Of a DNA stretch of 64,000 bases, positions 35,951-63,207 are shown piece by piece. The position numbers were made by a program, and so were the translations under genes. Origin of the DNA: Phoronis australis (Eukaryota; Phoronida; Phoronidae); NCBI GenBank assembly GCA_002633005.1, contig NMRA01000260.1:203529-267528 (forward strand), written 5' to 3'. Under the pieces are notes generated by a model. That model searched no databases. It was not told where the DNA came from and saw nothing but the letters and a program-made list of their open reading frames with translations. Each line of letters begins with the position of its first letter. Position 1 is the stretch's first letter.

Positions 35951-37520
35951 ATTTTTATGCTACCACATACTTAAACATGGGCGCATTATGGCATCTTCAT
36001 TGTCCGTCCAAGTGTCCACTGCTCTATCTCTAAAATCCTTTGATGTACATGAAATTTTGCAGATAGGCTCATTTCATGTATGGGATGGTATGAGTGAATT
36101 TTTAGACCGATCCAACTACTGGTGTGCCCCCTAGTGGCAATTTTAGTTCTTTCTACCTGTGTATCTTCAGAGGATTTTCATAAAATTTAGCAAATAGGTA
36201 TCTTTTAGTGAGATGACACTACCTTCCCATTTTCGGATGGATTCGAGGTATTTTGCTCCACCTAGTAGTCATTTTTACTGTTTTTGAGTCTGCCCCACTG
36301 TCAACCAAACCAATCTAAGTATGATTGGAAATATTGGTATACTACTGTGAAGAGGATGGCTGACAATAATCTTTGGATAATTTTGACTACTGTGGAGCCT
36401 CCTACTGACATTTTTTGCATCCATAGCTGTCGCCTAAACCTTCCACAGGATCTTTATTTAATTTGGCAACTTTGTTAATATGAAATTGACAATGGATGTC
36501 ATTTGGATGGATCCGACTGCTGCTTTGCCATCCAAGCAGCAATTTTATTTTTATGATCATCTGTATTTTTGAGGCACCTTGATGGATTTTTATGAAATTT
36601 AATAAATAGGGATCTATTAAAGGGACCATGACAGGTTCCTGTTTTCAGATAGATTCAATGTATAGAGGCAATTTTTATTATCATGAAATGCTGCGAATAG
36701 GTTTCTTTTAAGGAGAGAATGCCGCCTTCTCATTTTCAGACGAATTTGACGTATTCTGCACCCCCCGGTGATCATTTTAAAAATTTGCATGTTTTTGACA
36801 TCACCTTATCCATCCACCAAACCGCTTGAAGGATCATTTATTAAAACTGGGATGTATGTTCCTGATGAGAAGACTGAGGTTGACGTTGATTTTTGGACAG
36901 TTCGACTATGGCACTGCCTACTGTCATTTTTTTTGCATCCACTGCTGTATCTCCTTTACCTTTTGCAAGATCTTGTGAAATTTAGCAGATGTGTTCCTAT
37001 AGATGGCAATTAACAGATGACGAGTTTCAGACCAATCCAACTACAGTTGTGCTCATAGTGGCAACTTTATTTTTTATATTTAGAGTTCCTTGCTGCTTTT
37101 TCAGAGATCATTATGAAAATTGGCTGTGTTCCTACTGACAAGAAAATGACTGACGTGAATTTTCAGACAGGCCCAACTACTGTGGTGCCCTCTAATGACA
37201 TCATTTTCACATCTACGACTGTCAACTAAACCCCTTGCAAGATGTTTTTGAAATTTTGCAATAGTTGTCCTATTGACTTCGCAATAGATGGACGGATTTA
37301 ACTACCGCTGAGGTTCCTAATGTCATTTTTATTTACATTTGCCTTTGTATCTTTGGAGTTCTTTGATGAATTTTCATGAAATTTGGCAAATAGCTTTGAG
37401 AAACGACGACACATTCCCCATGTATTCTGTGCCATCTAATGGCCATATGATACTAGTAAACAGCCCTAGAAGCACACCGCAGTTGTGGGTGGATTATTTC
37501 AACATTCCATGTTGCAGTCA
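35951..37520 (-). mobile_element. Helentron-like element with internal ~140-bp tandem repeats (array 1, reverse)
   Basis: About eleven diverged units, each with a CTAGTGGCAATTTT-like word, spaced mostly 120-155 bp apart (36129, 36252, 36397, 36528 and so on). The left end (TTTTTATGCTACCACATA, GCGCATTATGGCATC, TTGTCCGTCC) is the reversed right end of arrays 2 and 3. The right end carries the 15-nt hairpin CAACATTCCATGTTG (37500-37514), matching the hairpins at their left ends. Short GTGGGYGCAT-type inverted ends, a terminal hairpin and internal tandem units match non-autonomous Helitron/Helentron (HINE) elements. No Rep-helicase is present. Confidence 0.65.
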
Positions 37521-38360
37521 TGGTAGCACTTTGCATTGTGGTTCTCCACTCCCAAAACATGGGTTTTCGTAGATGGTGCAGCCAGCATAAGGATACGCTT
37601 TCAATGAAAAATAGACTTGTGGTTTGTTGATGCAGTAAGATTCTTTCAACACATTATTCAGTTGAACACAGAGCACAGGGGCATACAACTAGCTTCGCTA
37701 AATTCACATATGACTGTGTTACAATAACACTCACTAATCCCTAAATCACACAGCTGAAAGCTTATCTCTGGAGAGGTGGTGTAAACGAACCTTTACCACA
37801 AGTCAGAGAATACCATGCACCACAAGTGTTCTGAGCACGCACAAAGAACATTCATCGCAAGACCAGGACATTTCTTTGTTACAGATGTTCCCGCATGTGG
37901 CTTTAGCTCACCTTTCATGGTAAGGGTCCTGAGCACGGTAAGAATAGTATGGTTGAGCGGTTAGAGGATAGTGGCAAGAGTTGTGCACTACATGGAAATA
38001 GCTCTAATATCTCCCTTGATACGGTTTAAAATTGCACATAAGGCTTCGAATCTCAATGGATTTTATTGCATATCTTGTTCCTGGTGACTTCCCTCAGTGA
38101 AAACAAGGGCGTACTGTAGAAATTCTGTCACTTTGAAATGTGTGACTTTTTAGCACTTACTTTTGGAAAGAATAGCACCCAATATACACGGAGGAGTGCT
38201 ACAAGAAATTCAAAGTCCTTGCCTTGTAAAGTGTTAGGACAGTCAATTCATTGTTATCTAAGAATAGTCAACAAAATGAGAACCAATGTTAGAACTTAGA
38301 GAAGAAGTGTCGCATTATGATGCCTCCAAGCACTTCATATCATTACTGCCTGCATACGCG
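37521..38360. other. Region between array 1 and the RECQL 3' end
   Basis: No gene recognised. On the minus strand AATAAA at 38062-38067 is a candidate RECQL poly(A) signal, about 295-455 nt after the two possible stop codons. GGTTGAGCGGTTAGAGG near 37952 resembles a tRNA D-arm without a B box. Confidence 0.5.
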
Positions 38361-38517
38361 CTACTCTGATTCAGAATCTATGGTTATGCAGTCTCTTACT
38401 GTATCTATCCTTTTTCTACTGCTGTCAAAGTTGCTGTCCTCTGAATCAGAAATGACCAGTGGCAATTTTTTCTTCCAAGTCAATGTTTCAAACTCATCAA
38501 TAGAGTCTCCAACATTT

Positions 38518-53791
<15,274 letters not shown>

Positions 53792-54452
53792 CTAGAAACA
53801 AAAATGCCCAAAACCACCATATACCTTGTTTCTTTATCATTTTTTATATTTTTTGACATGTAACAACACTGTCAGCCTATAAGATTCTTTCAATATATCA
53901 TTATATGCCTCAAATGGGAATCTAAATTTCAAAAAAAAACAATGAAACAAGATGGTCAAATTTCTTAACCTTCAAACCCGAATATGAGGTGCCATTTGTA
54001 AATTTATAGCACATTCTTCATGTTTACACAGTATAAATAATTGACTATTCAGTTAAAGCGATAGCTGCTACAAGCGCATGTTCGTCAAAGAATTTAACTT
54101 TTGATTTAGACCACTTAGTGAGTACAAAATTGATCTCAATATTTGCTCCTAGCTCAGATGGGACGTGTGTCTGGCTTCGCAAAGTAAAAATTCTAGATAT
54201 TCAAAATTTAATAGTTTAGCTATTCAGTTGGAGCTAAAGGTAAGTTGGGTAAGACCATGCCAATTGCAAAATGGCAGTATCCTTGCTGGTACAAAATAAG
54301 CAAATCCCAAAGCATCAAACATGTTGTCACTGAGAAATCTAATCAACATCAGACATAAATTTATATTTTTTTCATTTTTCTAAGGCTTTTCTTCTTGTCA
54401 AGGACCACAATTTCTAAAAACATTGTCTGACATCAGCTGTGGTACAGCATTT
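53792..54452. other. Upstream of the RECQL coiled-coil exon
   Basis: Non-coding. It should be intron of RECQL if the start exon lies further right. No feature recognised. Confidence 0.5.
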
Positions 54453-56246
54453 AACAAGAGCAATGCAGAGTGTTGAAATGCGCCCATGCCTGCACCGCAA
54501 ACAGTATGCTTCTATGTTTATTAGTATCATAAAAATGGTCATTGGATGGCAGAGAATACATTGAACCCATCAGAAAATGGGAATTCGCTATCATCTCCAT
54601 TTGCCAAATTTCACGGCAACCTATCAAAAAACTCCAAAGATACAATAGGCAAACGCAAAAAAAACAACAAATGGCCATTAGGAACCACAGCAGTAGTCTA
54701 ATCTGTCCACCTGTTGTCAAGTTAATAGGAAATCAATGCAGCTGCAAAGTTTCAAAAACATCTCGCAAAAGGGTTTAGGTGGTCAGCCGTAGATGCGAAA
54801 AAAGTGTCAATAGGGGGTACCACAGTAGTTAGACACATCTGAAAGTCTATGTCAGTCTACTAACGTCAGTACAAACACACCTGCCAATTATCATAATGAT
54901 CATCTGTAGTTTGGCAAATACGGAAGCAGACGGCAAAGTCAGACTAAAACATAATTCAAATTGCCAGTTCGTGCAGCATACGTCGAACCTATCACAAAAT
55001 GGAAAGGTGCCGTCATCTTGATAACAGAAACTTGTTTGCCAAATTTCACGAAAAAGCATCAAGCAACTCGGAAGTTACAGAGGCAAAATTAAAAATAAAA
55101 TTGCCACCAGGGAGCGCAGCTGTAGCTGGACTGATCTGAAACTCACCGTCATCTGATACCATCTTTATAGGAACAAATCTGCCAAATTTCACAAAGATCT
55201 TGCAACGGGTAAAGGAAATGCAGTCATGGATGCAAAAAACGGAATTGCCAGTGTAGTCAAACACATCTACAAAATCAACGTCAGTCTCGGTCTTCTCTTG
55301 GAGAACAAATGCCCTAATTTTAATAACGATCCTTCAAGCGGTTTGGCGGATGGAGAGGGTGACATCAAAAAAGTACTCAGGAAACTTTTTAAATGACCAA
55401 TTTAATCCATCCGAAAATGAGGTGTCGCCATCTCCTTTATAGAAACCTATTTGCAAAATTTCATGATGATAAAAACGGCTACCATACGTCTAATCTATCT
55501 GAAAATGGGAACCTGTTATCGTCTCATTAATAGAAAACCTATTTATAAAATTTCATAAATGATACAGAATACAGCTGAAAAAATAAAATTGCCAATACGG
55601 GGGTAGAGTGGTACAGTAGCTGGATCTGCCTAAATGTCGCCACCACACATCACCAACTTCTTATAAACACAAGAGCCTCCTTTCACAAAGATAACTGCAG
55701 GGGGTATAGGAGATACACCCATGCACGCTAAAAAAAAAAAAAAATTGCCACTAGGAGGCGTCACAGTAGTTGAAATCCTCCAAAAATCATCAGAGGTCCA
55801 ATTTGAAGTTGGAACACATAAATATGCTAATTTCCACTCATTCTTAGAGTGCTTTGGTTGATAGAAGGGTGGACAACAAAAAACAGACTTGAAAACAGTA
55901 AAAATGGCCACTAGGTAGCACAAAATACGTCAAATCTATCCAAAAACAGAAAGGTAGTATTATCTCACTAATAAATACCTATTTGCTATATTTTATGAAA
56001 ATTTGTTAAGGACCTCTGAAGAGATGTAAACCTAAAAAACTGACATTGCCACTAAGGGACACTACGGTGGTCCGAACCATACGAAAATTCGCTCATGCTA
56101 TCACATCCATGAATTAAACATATCTTCAAATATTCATGAACATACATTGATGGGCTTTGGAGATAGAGCAGCGGACACCAGATGAACATCGGACAGACGG
56201 ACAGGTATGACGGCATAAATGTGCCCACATACGTGGACGCATAAAA
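54453..56246 (+). mobile_element. Helentron-like element with ~140-bp tandem repeats (array 3, forward)
   Basis: Starts CAAGAGCAATGCAGAGTGTTG (terminal hairpin with two G-T pairs) and AATGCGCCCATG. Units then follow at 54534, 54672, 54805, 54961, 55098, 55232 ... 55590, 55744, 55902 and 56045. It ends ACAGACGGACAGGTATGACG, TGCCCACATACGTGGACGCATAAAA. It has the same orientation as array 2 and is opposite to array 1. No helicase or other coding sequence is present. Confidence 0.68.
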
Positions 56247-57620
56247 ATTATTAAGCTATTGCTTTTCATGAAACCTTGAAATGTCACTTGTCTGCCATAT
56301 TTTGTCCTAAATTAATGACATTTTACCGTAGAGTTGTACTAACCTATTTAAATCTGAACAGCCATTTCCGACATAGCGATGTCATGTTAAAGTTTGCTAC
56401 ATCCCGAGATGGACAGAGATTTCAAAACAAAGGCAAATCACAGCCTTATTTAAATTCTTTGCCATCCCCATGCCATCAAATCTCTTTAACAGTAGTTGGA
56501 TGTACAGCTCTCGTATGAGATCTAAAACCTTTAGCCAATTCTATTCGAAATTGTTGCAAGTTAATACTAGTATATTAGGTGCTATGGCAGAACTCATTTT
56601 GTGTGAGTGTCTAGCGGAGATAAGCACAAGGATTGATTTGACTTGTAAATTTACTGCAATTTTTCATGGAAGAGAACAGATTAGTGTAGTTGTAAAAGTG
56701 TCATTTGTGAGAGGTAAATGTATCATTCATGGGGGCATTCGTTGTTCTTGATATCCTTGGTGCAAAGCTGTATACAAGAAATATTTTGACGACAGCCTTC
56801 ATACAGCTAGCTGGCTGGTTAGCTATGTCCTTGTGTGAGGACTCGCAATTTTCAACAATTGTTACTAATTCCTACATCTCGCAACAGAGGCAGGTTCTCA
56901 GATCAAGGTGAAGTTCGTCATAAGAATTTCACTATTTAAGGATGAAAGGACAACTTACAGAACAATCTCCTGAATAGGAGAATTTGAGTTCAAACATATG
57001 GAAATAAATGGGACAAAAGCTGGCTGACAGTTTCGTAGTAACTTCCTAGCATGGAATACAATGAAGTACCCCCACAGAAGATGTCGACATCACGCCCCGA
57101 ATGGACACTATGACTTAAATTTAAAATCCCCTGTTAAGACACACTGCTCAGCATTTAGACACCCTGTTCACCATTTGAACCCCAAAGTAAAGAAAGCAAG
57201 TAGGCATTGTTGTCTCTTTTAACTTGTTATCACCACCCCTGGGAGCTCAATGGCCTTTTCAGATTCATTTCCTTTCATTAACAATTTTCTGTTTATTTTG
57301 TGAAAATAGAAGCATTTACCACAACACACACGTGCTTAAATTACAACAGGAAGTAAGCAGATGGAAGTCAGAGTTGTTCTGCAAAAATCTGGCAAGACCG
57401 ATGAAATACATGCCACCAGTATATGCGACCATCTGCATTCTATGGTTTGTTTGTTGCCGGGAGAATTGGACTTAGAGCATGAGTGTTCATATAAGGGAAG
57501 AACTTGGAGCGGTTCACTTAAGATATTGATAATGGGGCACAGCAGTACAAACTCTTTTAAGTTTTTTTAATTGACAATTATTACGCTGAACCAGCAACAT
57601 GGGAAACCCGGTATTTTTAG
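56247..57620. other. Intergenic or RECQL upstream region, no gene recognised
   Basis: Several overlapping plus-strand frames of 60-93 codons between 56.3 and 57.6 kb without domains or convincing splice sites. Confidence 0.4.
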
Positions 57621-57680
57621 TTTTGGCAACCTCAGACTTTCTTTGGCAACCTCAGACTTTCTTTGGCGACCTCAGATTTT
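57621..57680. repeat. 20-bp tandem repeat, three copies
   Basis: Three copies of TTTGGCAACCTCAGACTTTC-type units, the last with two changes. A related word (GGTCGCCAAATG, GGTCGCAAAATGCAACC) occurs again at about 57693 and 59980. Confidence 0.9.
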
Positions 57681-57884
57681 TGCCAGGTCGCCAAATGTGG
57701 CTTGACATAAAGCTAAGTGTCAAGCGCTCCATTCCAACTCAAGCTGCCATTAACCTGTTATTAAAGTTCTGACAGTAGAATGAAATGGCACAGCCAACAT
57801 GTGAAGACTTTTAAACCTCATACAGTAATGTTGAGCATCTGACAGTGTCATTAAAGCATTTTAATGTTTATAAACTGCCAGGGC

Positions 57885-57966
57885 CAATGTGGGAATCGAA
57901 CCTACACTGGGCTGACTGCACATACATCAGTTAACAAGTGGCTGAATCGTATGAGCCAAAGAGCAA
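57885..57966 (-). mobile_element. tRNA-like SINE head, minus strand
   Basis: Minus strand GGTTCGATTCC (57892-57902) is a perfect pol III B box. Upstream TGGCTCATACGATTCAGCC resembles an A-box/D-arm. The distance is about 50 nt and the acceptor stem does not pair, so a tRNA-derived SINE is the best reading. Confidence 0.5.
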
Positions 57967-59740
57967 CTTACGGTAGATATTAATTTCATCTACAACGCTG
58001 CTGTCATTTTTCGAAAGCATTGTGGGATGGTTTTTCAGCTTGTAAAAAATGGGAGATATTGCATCTAAATTGACAGAGCACAGCCTGGCAGAACTCTACA
58101 TCATTTCACAAGAGTACAGAAGAACTGAAAGCACATTTCCACTGCTGCATGCTGGTGTGAGTACAAATAAGCCACTATCAAGCACAAATGAAATGCTGAA
58201 TGCGAGCCCCAAAATGAATGGAACAAGTAATTACACATTTATTAGAAATTTACTCGTTTCTGGGGCTATGTGCGCGAAATATGATTTGTCTTTCACACGT
58301 TGTTGCTAACGCAAAGTGTAGGCCTACTCCAGCGATTCAAGTACTTGAACTCGTGCGTGCGCACCACTTCAAAGCTGCACATCAAAAGAGAACAGCGACA
58401 GAGTCCTAAATGAAAGAGTGTAACGGCTTGACTGTAAATCATCCGGGTGTCAGTGGTTTATTTGAAAATAAACTCATAGATTTCCCGACAGTTATAAAAG
58501 CCCCGATATAGTAACCCAAAACTGATGTTTTCCTGTTCCGATGTTTGCCGAGGTCGATGTTCCCTAAACCCTATATTCTATGCCCATAGCCAGCTATTGC
58601 AACTAAACGGGTACTAGATGCAAAATTGTGGTCAGCGAACTTTTTATTCTTCTCTTCATACACCCTCCTCCCCCCGCAACTTTTCGCTCCCCGGACCACC
58701 GTCGCCGTAAAATGTTCAGACTCCAATAGAAACAATCTTGTTCCGGCTGAAGCCGGCAATTAAAAACAAAATTATTCTGGGTGGCTAAAAAGGGTACAGT
58801 GTAGGTGGTAACGATATCCAGAAAGCCACCCCTACTAGATGGAGATTGCCTTGCAAAATCACATTGTTATAACGTTTCTTACCATTGCAGTCTTCCAGTA
58901 CCTTATTACTGCAAACACTCAGTTTAACCACTGTGCTCACGCACAAGCCTACTCCCTACCTTTGAAGTGTTTCATAATAAGCGCTCACTGATCTACTAAG
59001 CATTCCCCCTCAACTTTTGAGAATTTCCAATTAAGCGCCCACAGTTCAGGCTGGCGCTCATCATAGCGCACTCCAAACGACAGCGCGTGGTTTAAAATTG
59101 ACACGCAGCCTATATGGTGTGTCACTCTCATTTTAAAACAAATTCAGTTTTCAAAAACCGTCGATTCTCAACATGTAAAAACCAAATCCCGGCTTTGTTT
59201 TATACCTCCGAAAGAATGTTACCACTAGTCACATGAGTGTCATTTTGCGACTGACCTATTTTTCCCGTACTTGGAGGGTATTGAGGAGCAAGCTCGCCAT
59301 TACCTGATGGAAACCCGCACGGAGGGAATCGGGAATTATTTCGAGGCTATTCATTTCATGGAAAACTAATTGTTGAGTACGTAAACAGCATAAGTACCAC
59401 ATTTTTGTGGTGGAATTTGCACCAAATTGTTCCTGCACATCCAAATAGGTCATTCGGTTAGGGCATCGTTTCACGGATTTTTTCGATAGATATTTTTCAA
59501 ACATTGAGTTAAGATGCAAATTTTGGGCTGCGAACAAAAAGTGGAGGGAATTTGCACACCGAGTTAGTTTGAATCTTTAACGACTTTGATGACCGCCAGC
59601 AGCATGTCAGACCTAGCAAAATCCCGGATACTTTTTCAATGGGCATTTTCTCCCTATTCACATCGCAAACTTAGCTACTCGAATGCACATGTCAGTTAGA
59701 GAGCACTGATTCAACTTTCACGTCGGCAACTTGCCTTGCA
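57967..59740. other. No gene recognised; transposon fragment at about 58976-59050
   Basis: AATAAGCGCTCAC and TTAAGCGCCCAC echo the subterminal words of the 31-kb transposon. No coding signal was found. Confidence 0.45.
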
Positions 59741-59752
59741 CTCTAAAGCCTT

Positions 59753-59915
59753 TCAATGGCGGCCGTGAAGAACAGTAACGCCGTACTTGTATGAACGAAG
59801 TCAATTTTGCAATCTGAAATTTGTGAGTATTTAACGCTGCAGGTAAGAGCATAATCTAAACATTTTCACGATGATCTGAAAAATAAATTTTGGTGCGTAA
59901 AAATGGCGGGAAAAT
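59753..59915. promoter_or_regulatory. Candidate promoter patch (YY1-like and E2F-like sites)
   Basis: TCAATGGCGGCC near 59755 resembles a YY1 initiator. TGGCGGGAAAA near 59903 matches an E2F site. These sites are typical of promoters of replication genes, so this could be the RECQL start region, but no exon was identified beside it. Confidence 0.25.
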
Positions 59916-61305
59916 TTTGCGGCCTGGCATTTATGAATGCGAGCTGGATTTTGAAAATGCGACTTGGGATTTTGGCTAGGTCGCAAAATGCAACCTGGCG
60001 ATGTTAATGGCGTCGAGCCCTGATGCGGGATGTGAAATTCGTCACCTTCCCAACATCAGTGAGAGACACGATAATGTATCTGATATCCAAAACGAGGTCA
60101 CAGACTTTTTTAACCCTGGACAAAAGAAAGTTCTACCACCTTGTAATTTGGGACGCCACTATATTCCGGTACTTAGCAACAATTGAAATCGGGAATATTT
60201 CGACGACCATACATCTCGACGTTTTCCAACATGATCTAAGAAAATGTACCAGACATTCCAAAACTTGGCCAATGAAAACAATGCGCTTTCTTACCTCTAC
60301 AACAAAGGAGAATTCTATTGCTGTAGTATCTGGAATGGACCTATTGGGGGTTGGCCAATTTTAAAATTGTGAATTCGAAAATGGTGCATGCATGCATTGC
60401 TTGTGACGTGAGGTGGTAACAGAAACAGGACAAGAAGTATTGTGATACCCAAATTTTATAATGGTAAAGGCCCATAATTTGATTTTCGTTTTTAATTCAA
60501 CTAAACAAAGCAAAATGCAGCTGTAGCCTCTAGGTGTGTATTTTTGTCCAGCTCCGGGTGAATTAATGTAGCATAACATTGTAACAGAAGTGTGAATCAA
60601 TTTCACCAACAATCACGAGTGCAGAGCCTTTAGACTTTGACTGGGTGTTTAATGATGCAGTTGCTTCCTTGGCTGCAGTAGTGTTGCACTGCATCTATTA
60701 TGGACTGTTCATCAACAACAAGTAAACTCACGATCATTATTTTCCATGGAGGCAGACATCTTGAAGTAGGAAGCAGTCTGTAGCCAGTGTTGAGTAGGCC
60801 TATTTACAACTGGTCATGTGGGCCTACACAACATGGACATTGCTTATCGGACATCAATTTTCAATTTGATGTCTAACTAACATATTTTACGAAATAGCAA
60901 GTTTATCTATAGGCCTACTGTGAATTCCTTCGCGATAAAAAATGGAAAATGGTGTTATGACGTCAGAGATTCATGAAAATACTGTTTTTTAAATTGGTGT
61001 TCCATTTAATTTGGCATGTTTCTCCGGATTGCATTTTCCGTCACAAATTTTTGTTTCGTCCATGTCAACAACCAACATTTCTCGTGATATAAAGCACTTT
61101 TGATGGGTTTTGCTTTACTGCCGGGTCACGTGACACATGTGTTATCTCAGGACAGACCTGCGTAAGGAAAGTGAACTTTTGACTGTGATGCGATGAGAGA
61201 AATGTTATCATTTCTGTGCGATCTAAAATAAATGCTCTCTTAAATATGAGGCGAACATGAGAAATGGATTATATGTAATCATGGAACGTGTCTAAATTCA
61301 ATGTT
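59916..61305. other. No gene recognised
   Basis: Short frames only on both strands. Confidence 0.45.
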
Positions 61306-61351
61306 ATGATGGAAGTTGCTTCAGAAGATCAAAACTTACAGGCAGTTCTCG
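61306..61351 (+). CDS. Possible first coding exon of a plus-strand gene
   Basis: ATGATGGAAGTTGCTTCAGA reads MMEVASEDQNLQAVL and ends at G followed by a consensus donor GTAAGTCC. The leader is AT-rich with no clear initiator. No downstream exon was found before the window ends, so the gene cannot be named; it may be chance. Confidence 0.3.
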
Positions 61352-62697
61352 GTAAGTCCACGTTCAAATGTTCTCGACTTTGTTGACATGTTTTGATCTT
61401 TTGGTTTTACATGTTGTTCTGTCGTATGGGGTCACTGTAGCCCCAGAGTCATGTATTGTGATTTAAGGACTATTCTTTGTAGTTAATTTTATTTGTTTTT
61501 GCCAAGAACTGTTTAATTGTGTTATTTTTGCTGTGACTAAACAACATAACTTGACTGTGGCTAAACAACATAACTTGACTGTGGCTAAACAACGTGCGGC
61601 AGGCCTACACTCTGTCTCTGTTACTTAACTCAGTCAGAGTGTGACTGTCAATATTCAGGCCTATCGTAGCGCACTGTTCTCACCAGGCTTTCCATCATGT
61701 TCAGATTTTGAGCCACCATGTTCAATTTTTTATTGATTGCCGCCACTTGTAAAACGTTGAGTGTCATATGGCATGCAGTGTGAATCTCACCATAATTTTT
61801 ACCTATCTATTATGTAATTATTCTCAAAATTGTTTCACCTAATTTCTGATTGACGTCATTCCTTCCTTCCCGCTTCACTGGTGAGAACACTGGGTATACC
61901 GAACACTGAAGTGGAATGAAACTGCATTCATTATACCAGTAGCTATAATTGAAAGTGTTATTGTAACCGTACCTAAAGCCATGTCTAGGAATGATATCAA
62001 TAAATACTTGTTTCTAGTTTGTATCAATTTCTGCTTTCAAACATGTGACATAAAACGCTTCAATATTGTGATAGCATAGAAACGCCTTTCACTTTAGAGC
62101 AATTTCAAATTCTGACGCACTTGCATGTCAGGTGTAGTTGAAAAGGACAGAATACATTTTTTCCATTTATGAATAATTTCAGACATTGGACATTTTTCCA
62201 GAAATTATTTAAATATCTAGCCTTGAAACAGTTAGGTGAATTGTCAGCATGAAGTTCGCGTTTAGAATTTAAATATTAAAAACATTGGTAATTCCCTCTG
62301 CATAAAATCTCAGCCTAAGACACGGTGAGCTGCAAGTGGTGGTGAAAACTGTCCACAAACTACTCTGTCGCCATAGGACCATCTGGTGACAGGCTGACTA
62401 TGTATTCCATTGTGTTTGGCGCTATATCGAAAAATGTCTAATGTTGGATCCTAGTAACTGTATATATAGAAAAGTGTGTGTGTGGTGTGGATTAAGATTG
62501 AGCTAAAACTGGTACATAGTTTTAGTTTGAAGGTTTAGAAGGTTTAGGAATAGGAAAAATAGAATTGTACAGATTACACTTTGCTTCCCTGTGGAAAGTG
62601 ACAAGTGCAGCAAAACTAGTTTCCAGGCATGGAGTAAGTTGGAATATGAAAAAGGATAAATCTCGACAAAACCAAATATAAAACGATGAGGTAAACT
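61352..62697. other. No gene recognised; one tandem repeat
   Basis: A 24-bp repeat (CTGTGGCTAAACAACATAAC and four more bases) occurs about 2.6 times at 61531-61593. Otherwise AT-rich non-coding sequence. Confidence 0.5.
61531..61593. repeat. 24-bp tandem repeat, 2.6 copies
   Basis: Units CTGTG(A/G)CTAAACAACATAAC followed by TTGA, 24 bp apart at 61531, 61555 and 61579. Confidence 0.9.
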
Positions 62698-63207
62698 TCA
62701 CATTTGACATTTGAGTGATAACAGAATTTTATTATTAAACTTTCTTAGCGTACTTGATATAGGAAAAAACAAATGCTTTTTAAGTTTGTTACTAAAAGCT
62801 GTATTTCTCCACTGCTGAACTGTCTTTGTTGAATTGTGAATGGAAGTGTTTTGGAGTTTTGATACATTACCAGTGACTCCCCTGATCTTGATTTGTTGTC
62901 GAATGAGCTGGTAAATCAAGCTACGTGCAGATGCGACATTTTCAAATTTATAATTTTTGGGTTGGCCATTAACAGGGTTGAGTTGCATAGATGTAAGAGT
63001 CTGTTGAAGGACGCTAATGTGATCAACGGGGCTGGTGGTAGATGGATGGTGGTGGGGAGGGAGAATTTTTCTCTTAGCCAAACAATTACCCTCAGAAGGA
63101 AGAATAATCTTTCCCCTCAGGTGAGCAAGAGCGCTAGTCAAAAAAAAATGAAAAAGAAAATGATTTCTCAATTGAAAAATGGACCAAAGGTCTGACGAAA
63201 CACCCAA
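62698..63207 (-). CDS. Unclassified open reading frame, 169 codons
   Basis: The longest uninterrupted frame of the right flank. The middle has protein-like composition (GKIILPSEGNCLAKRK, VLQQTLTSMQLNPVNGQ, ENVASARSLIYQLIRQQ); no domain was recognised. A possible acceptor (CACCTGAG) precedes GKIIL and a possible donor (ACTG then GTAATG) lies within, so part of it could be an exon. The C-terminal part (TVQQWRNTAFSNKLKKHLF) loosely recalls the tail of LINE proteins. A shadow plus-strand frame overlaps it. It could be a real gene, a mobile-element relic or chance. Confidence 0.25.
   Translation of the reverse strand: MGVSSDLWSIFQLRNHFLFHFFLTSALAHLRGKIILPSEGNCLAKRKILPPHHHPSTTSPVDHISVLQQTLTSMQLNPVNGQPKNYKFENVASARSLIYQLIRQQIKIRGVTGNVSKLQNTSIHNSTKTVQQWRNTAFSNKLKKHLFFPISSTLRKFNNKILLSLKCQM

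Noticed and set aside
37940-37985. GGTTGAGCGGTTAGAGG as a tRNA gene
   Set aside because: Resembles a D-arm only; no B box or acceptor stem follows.
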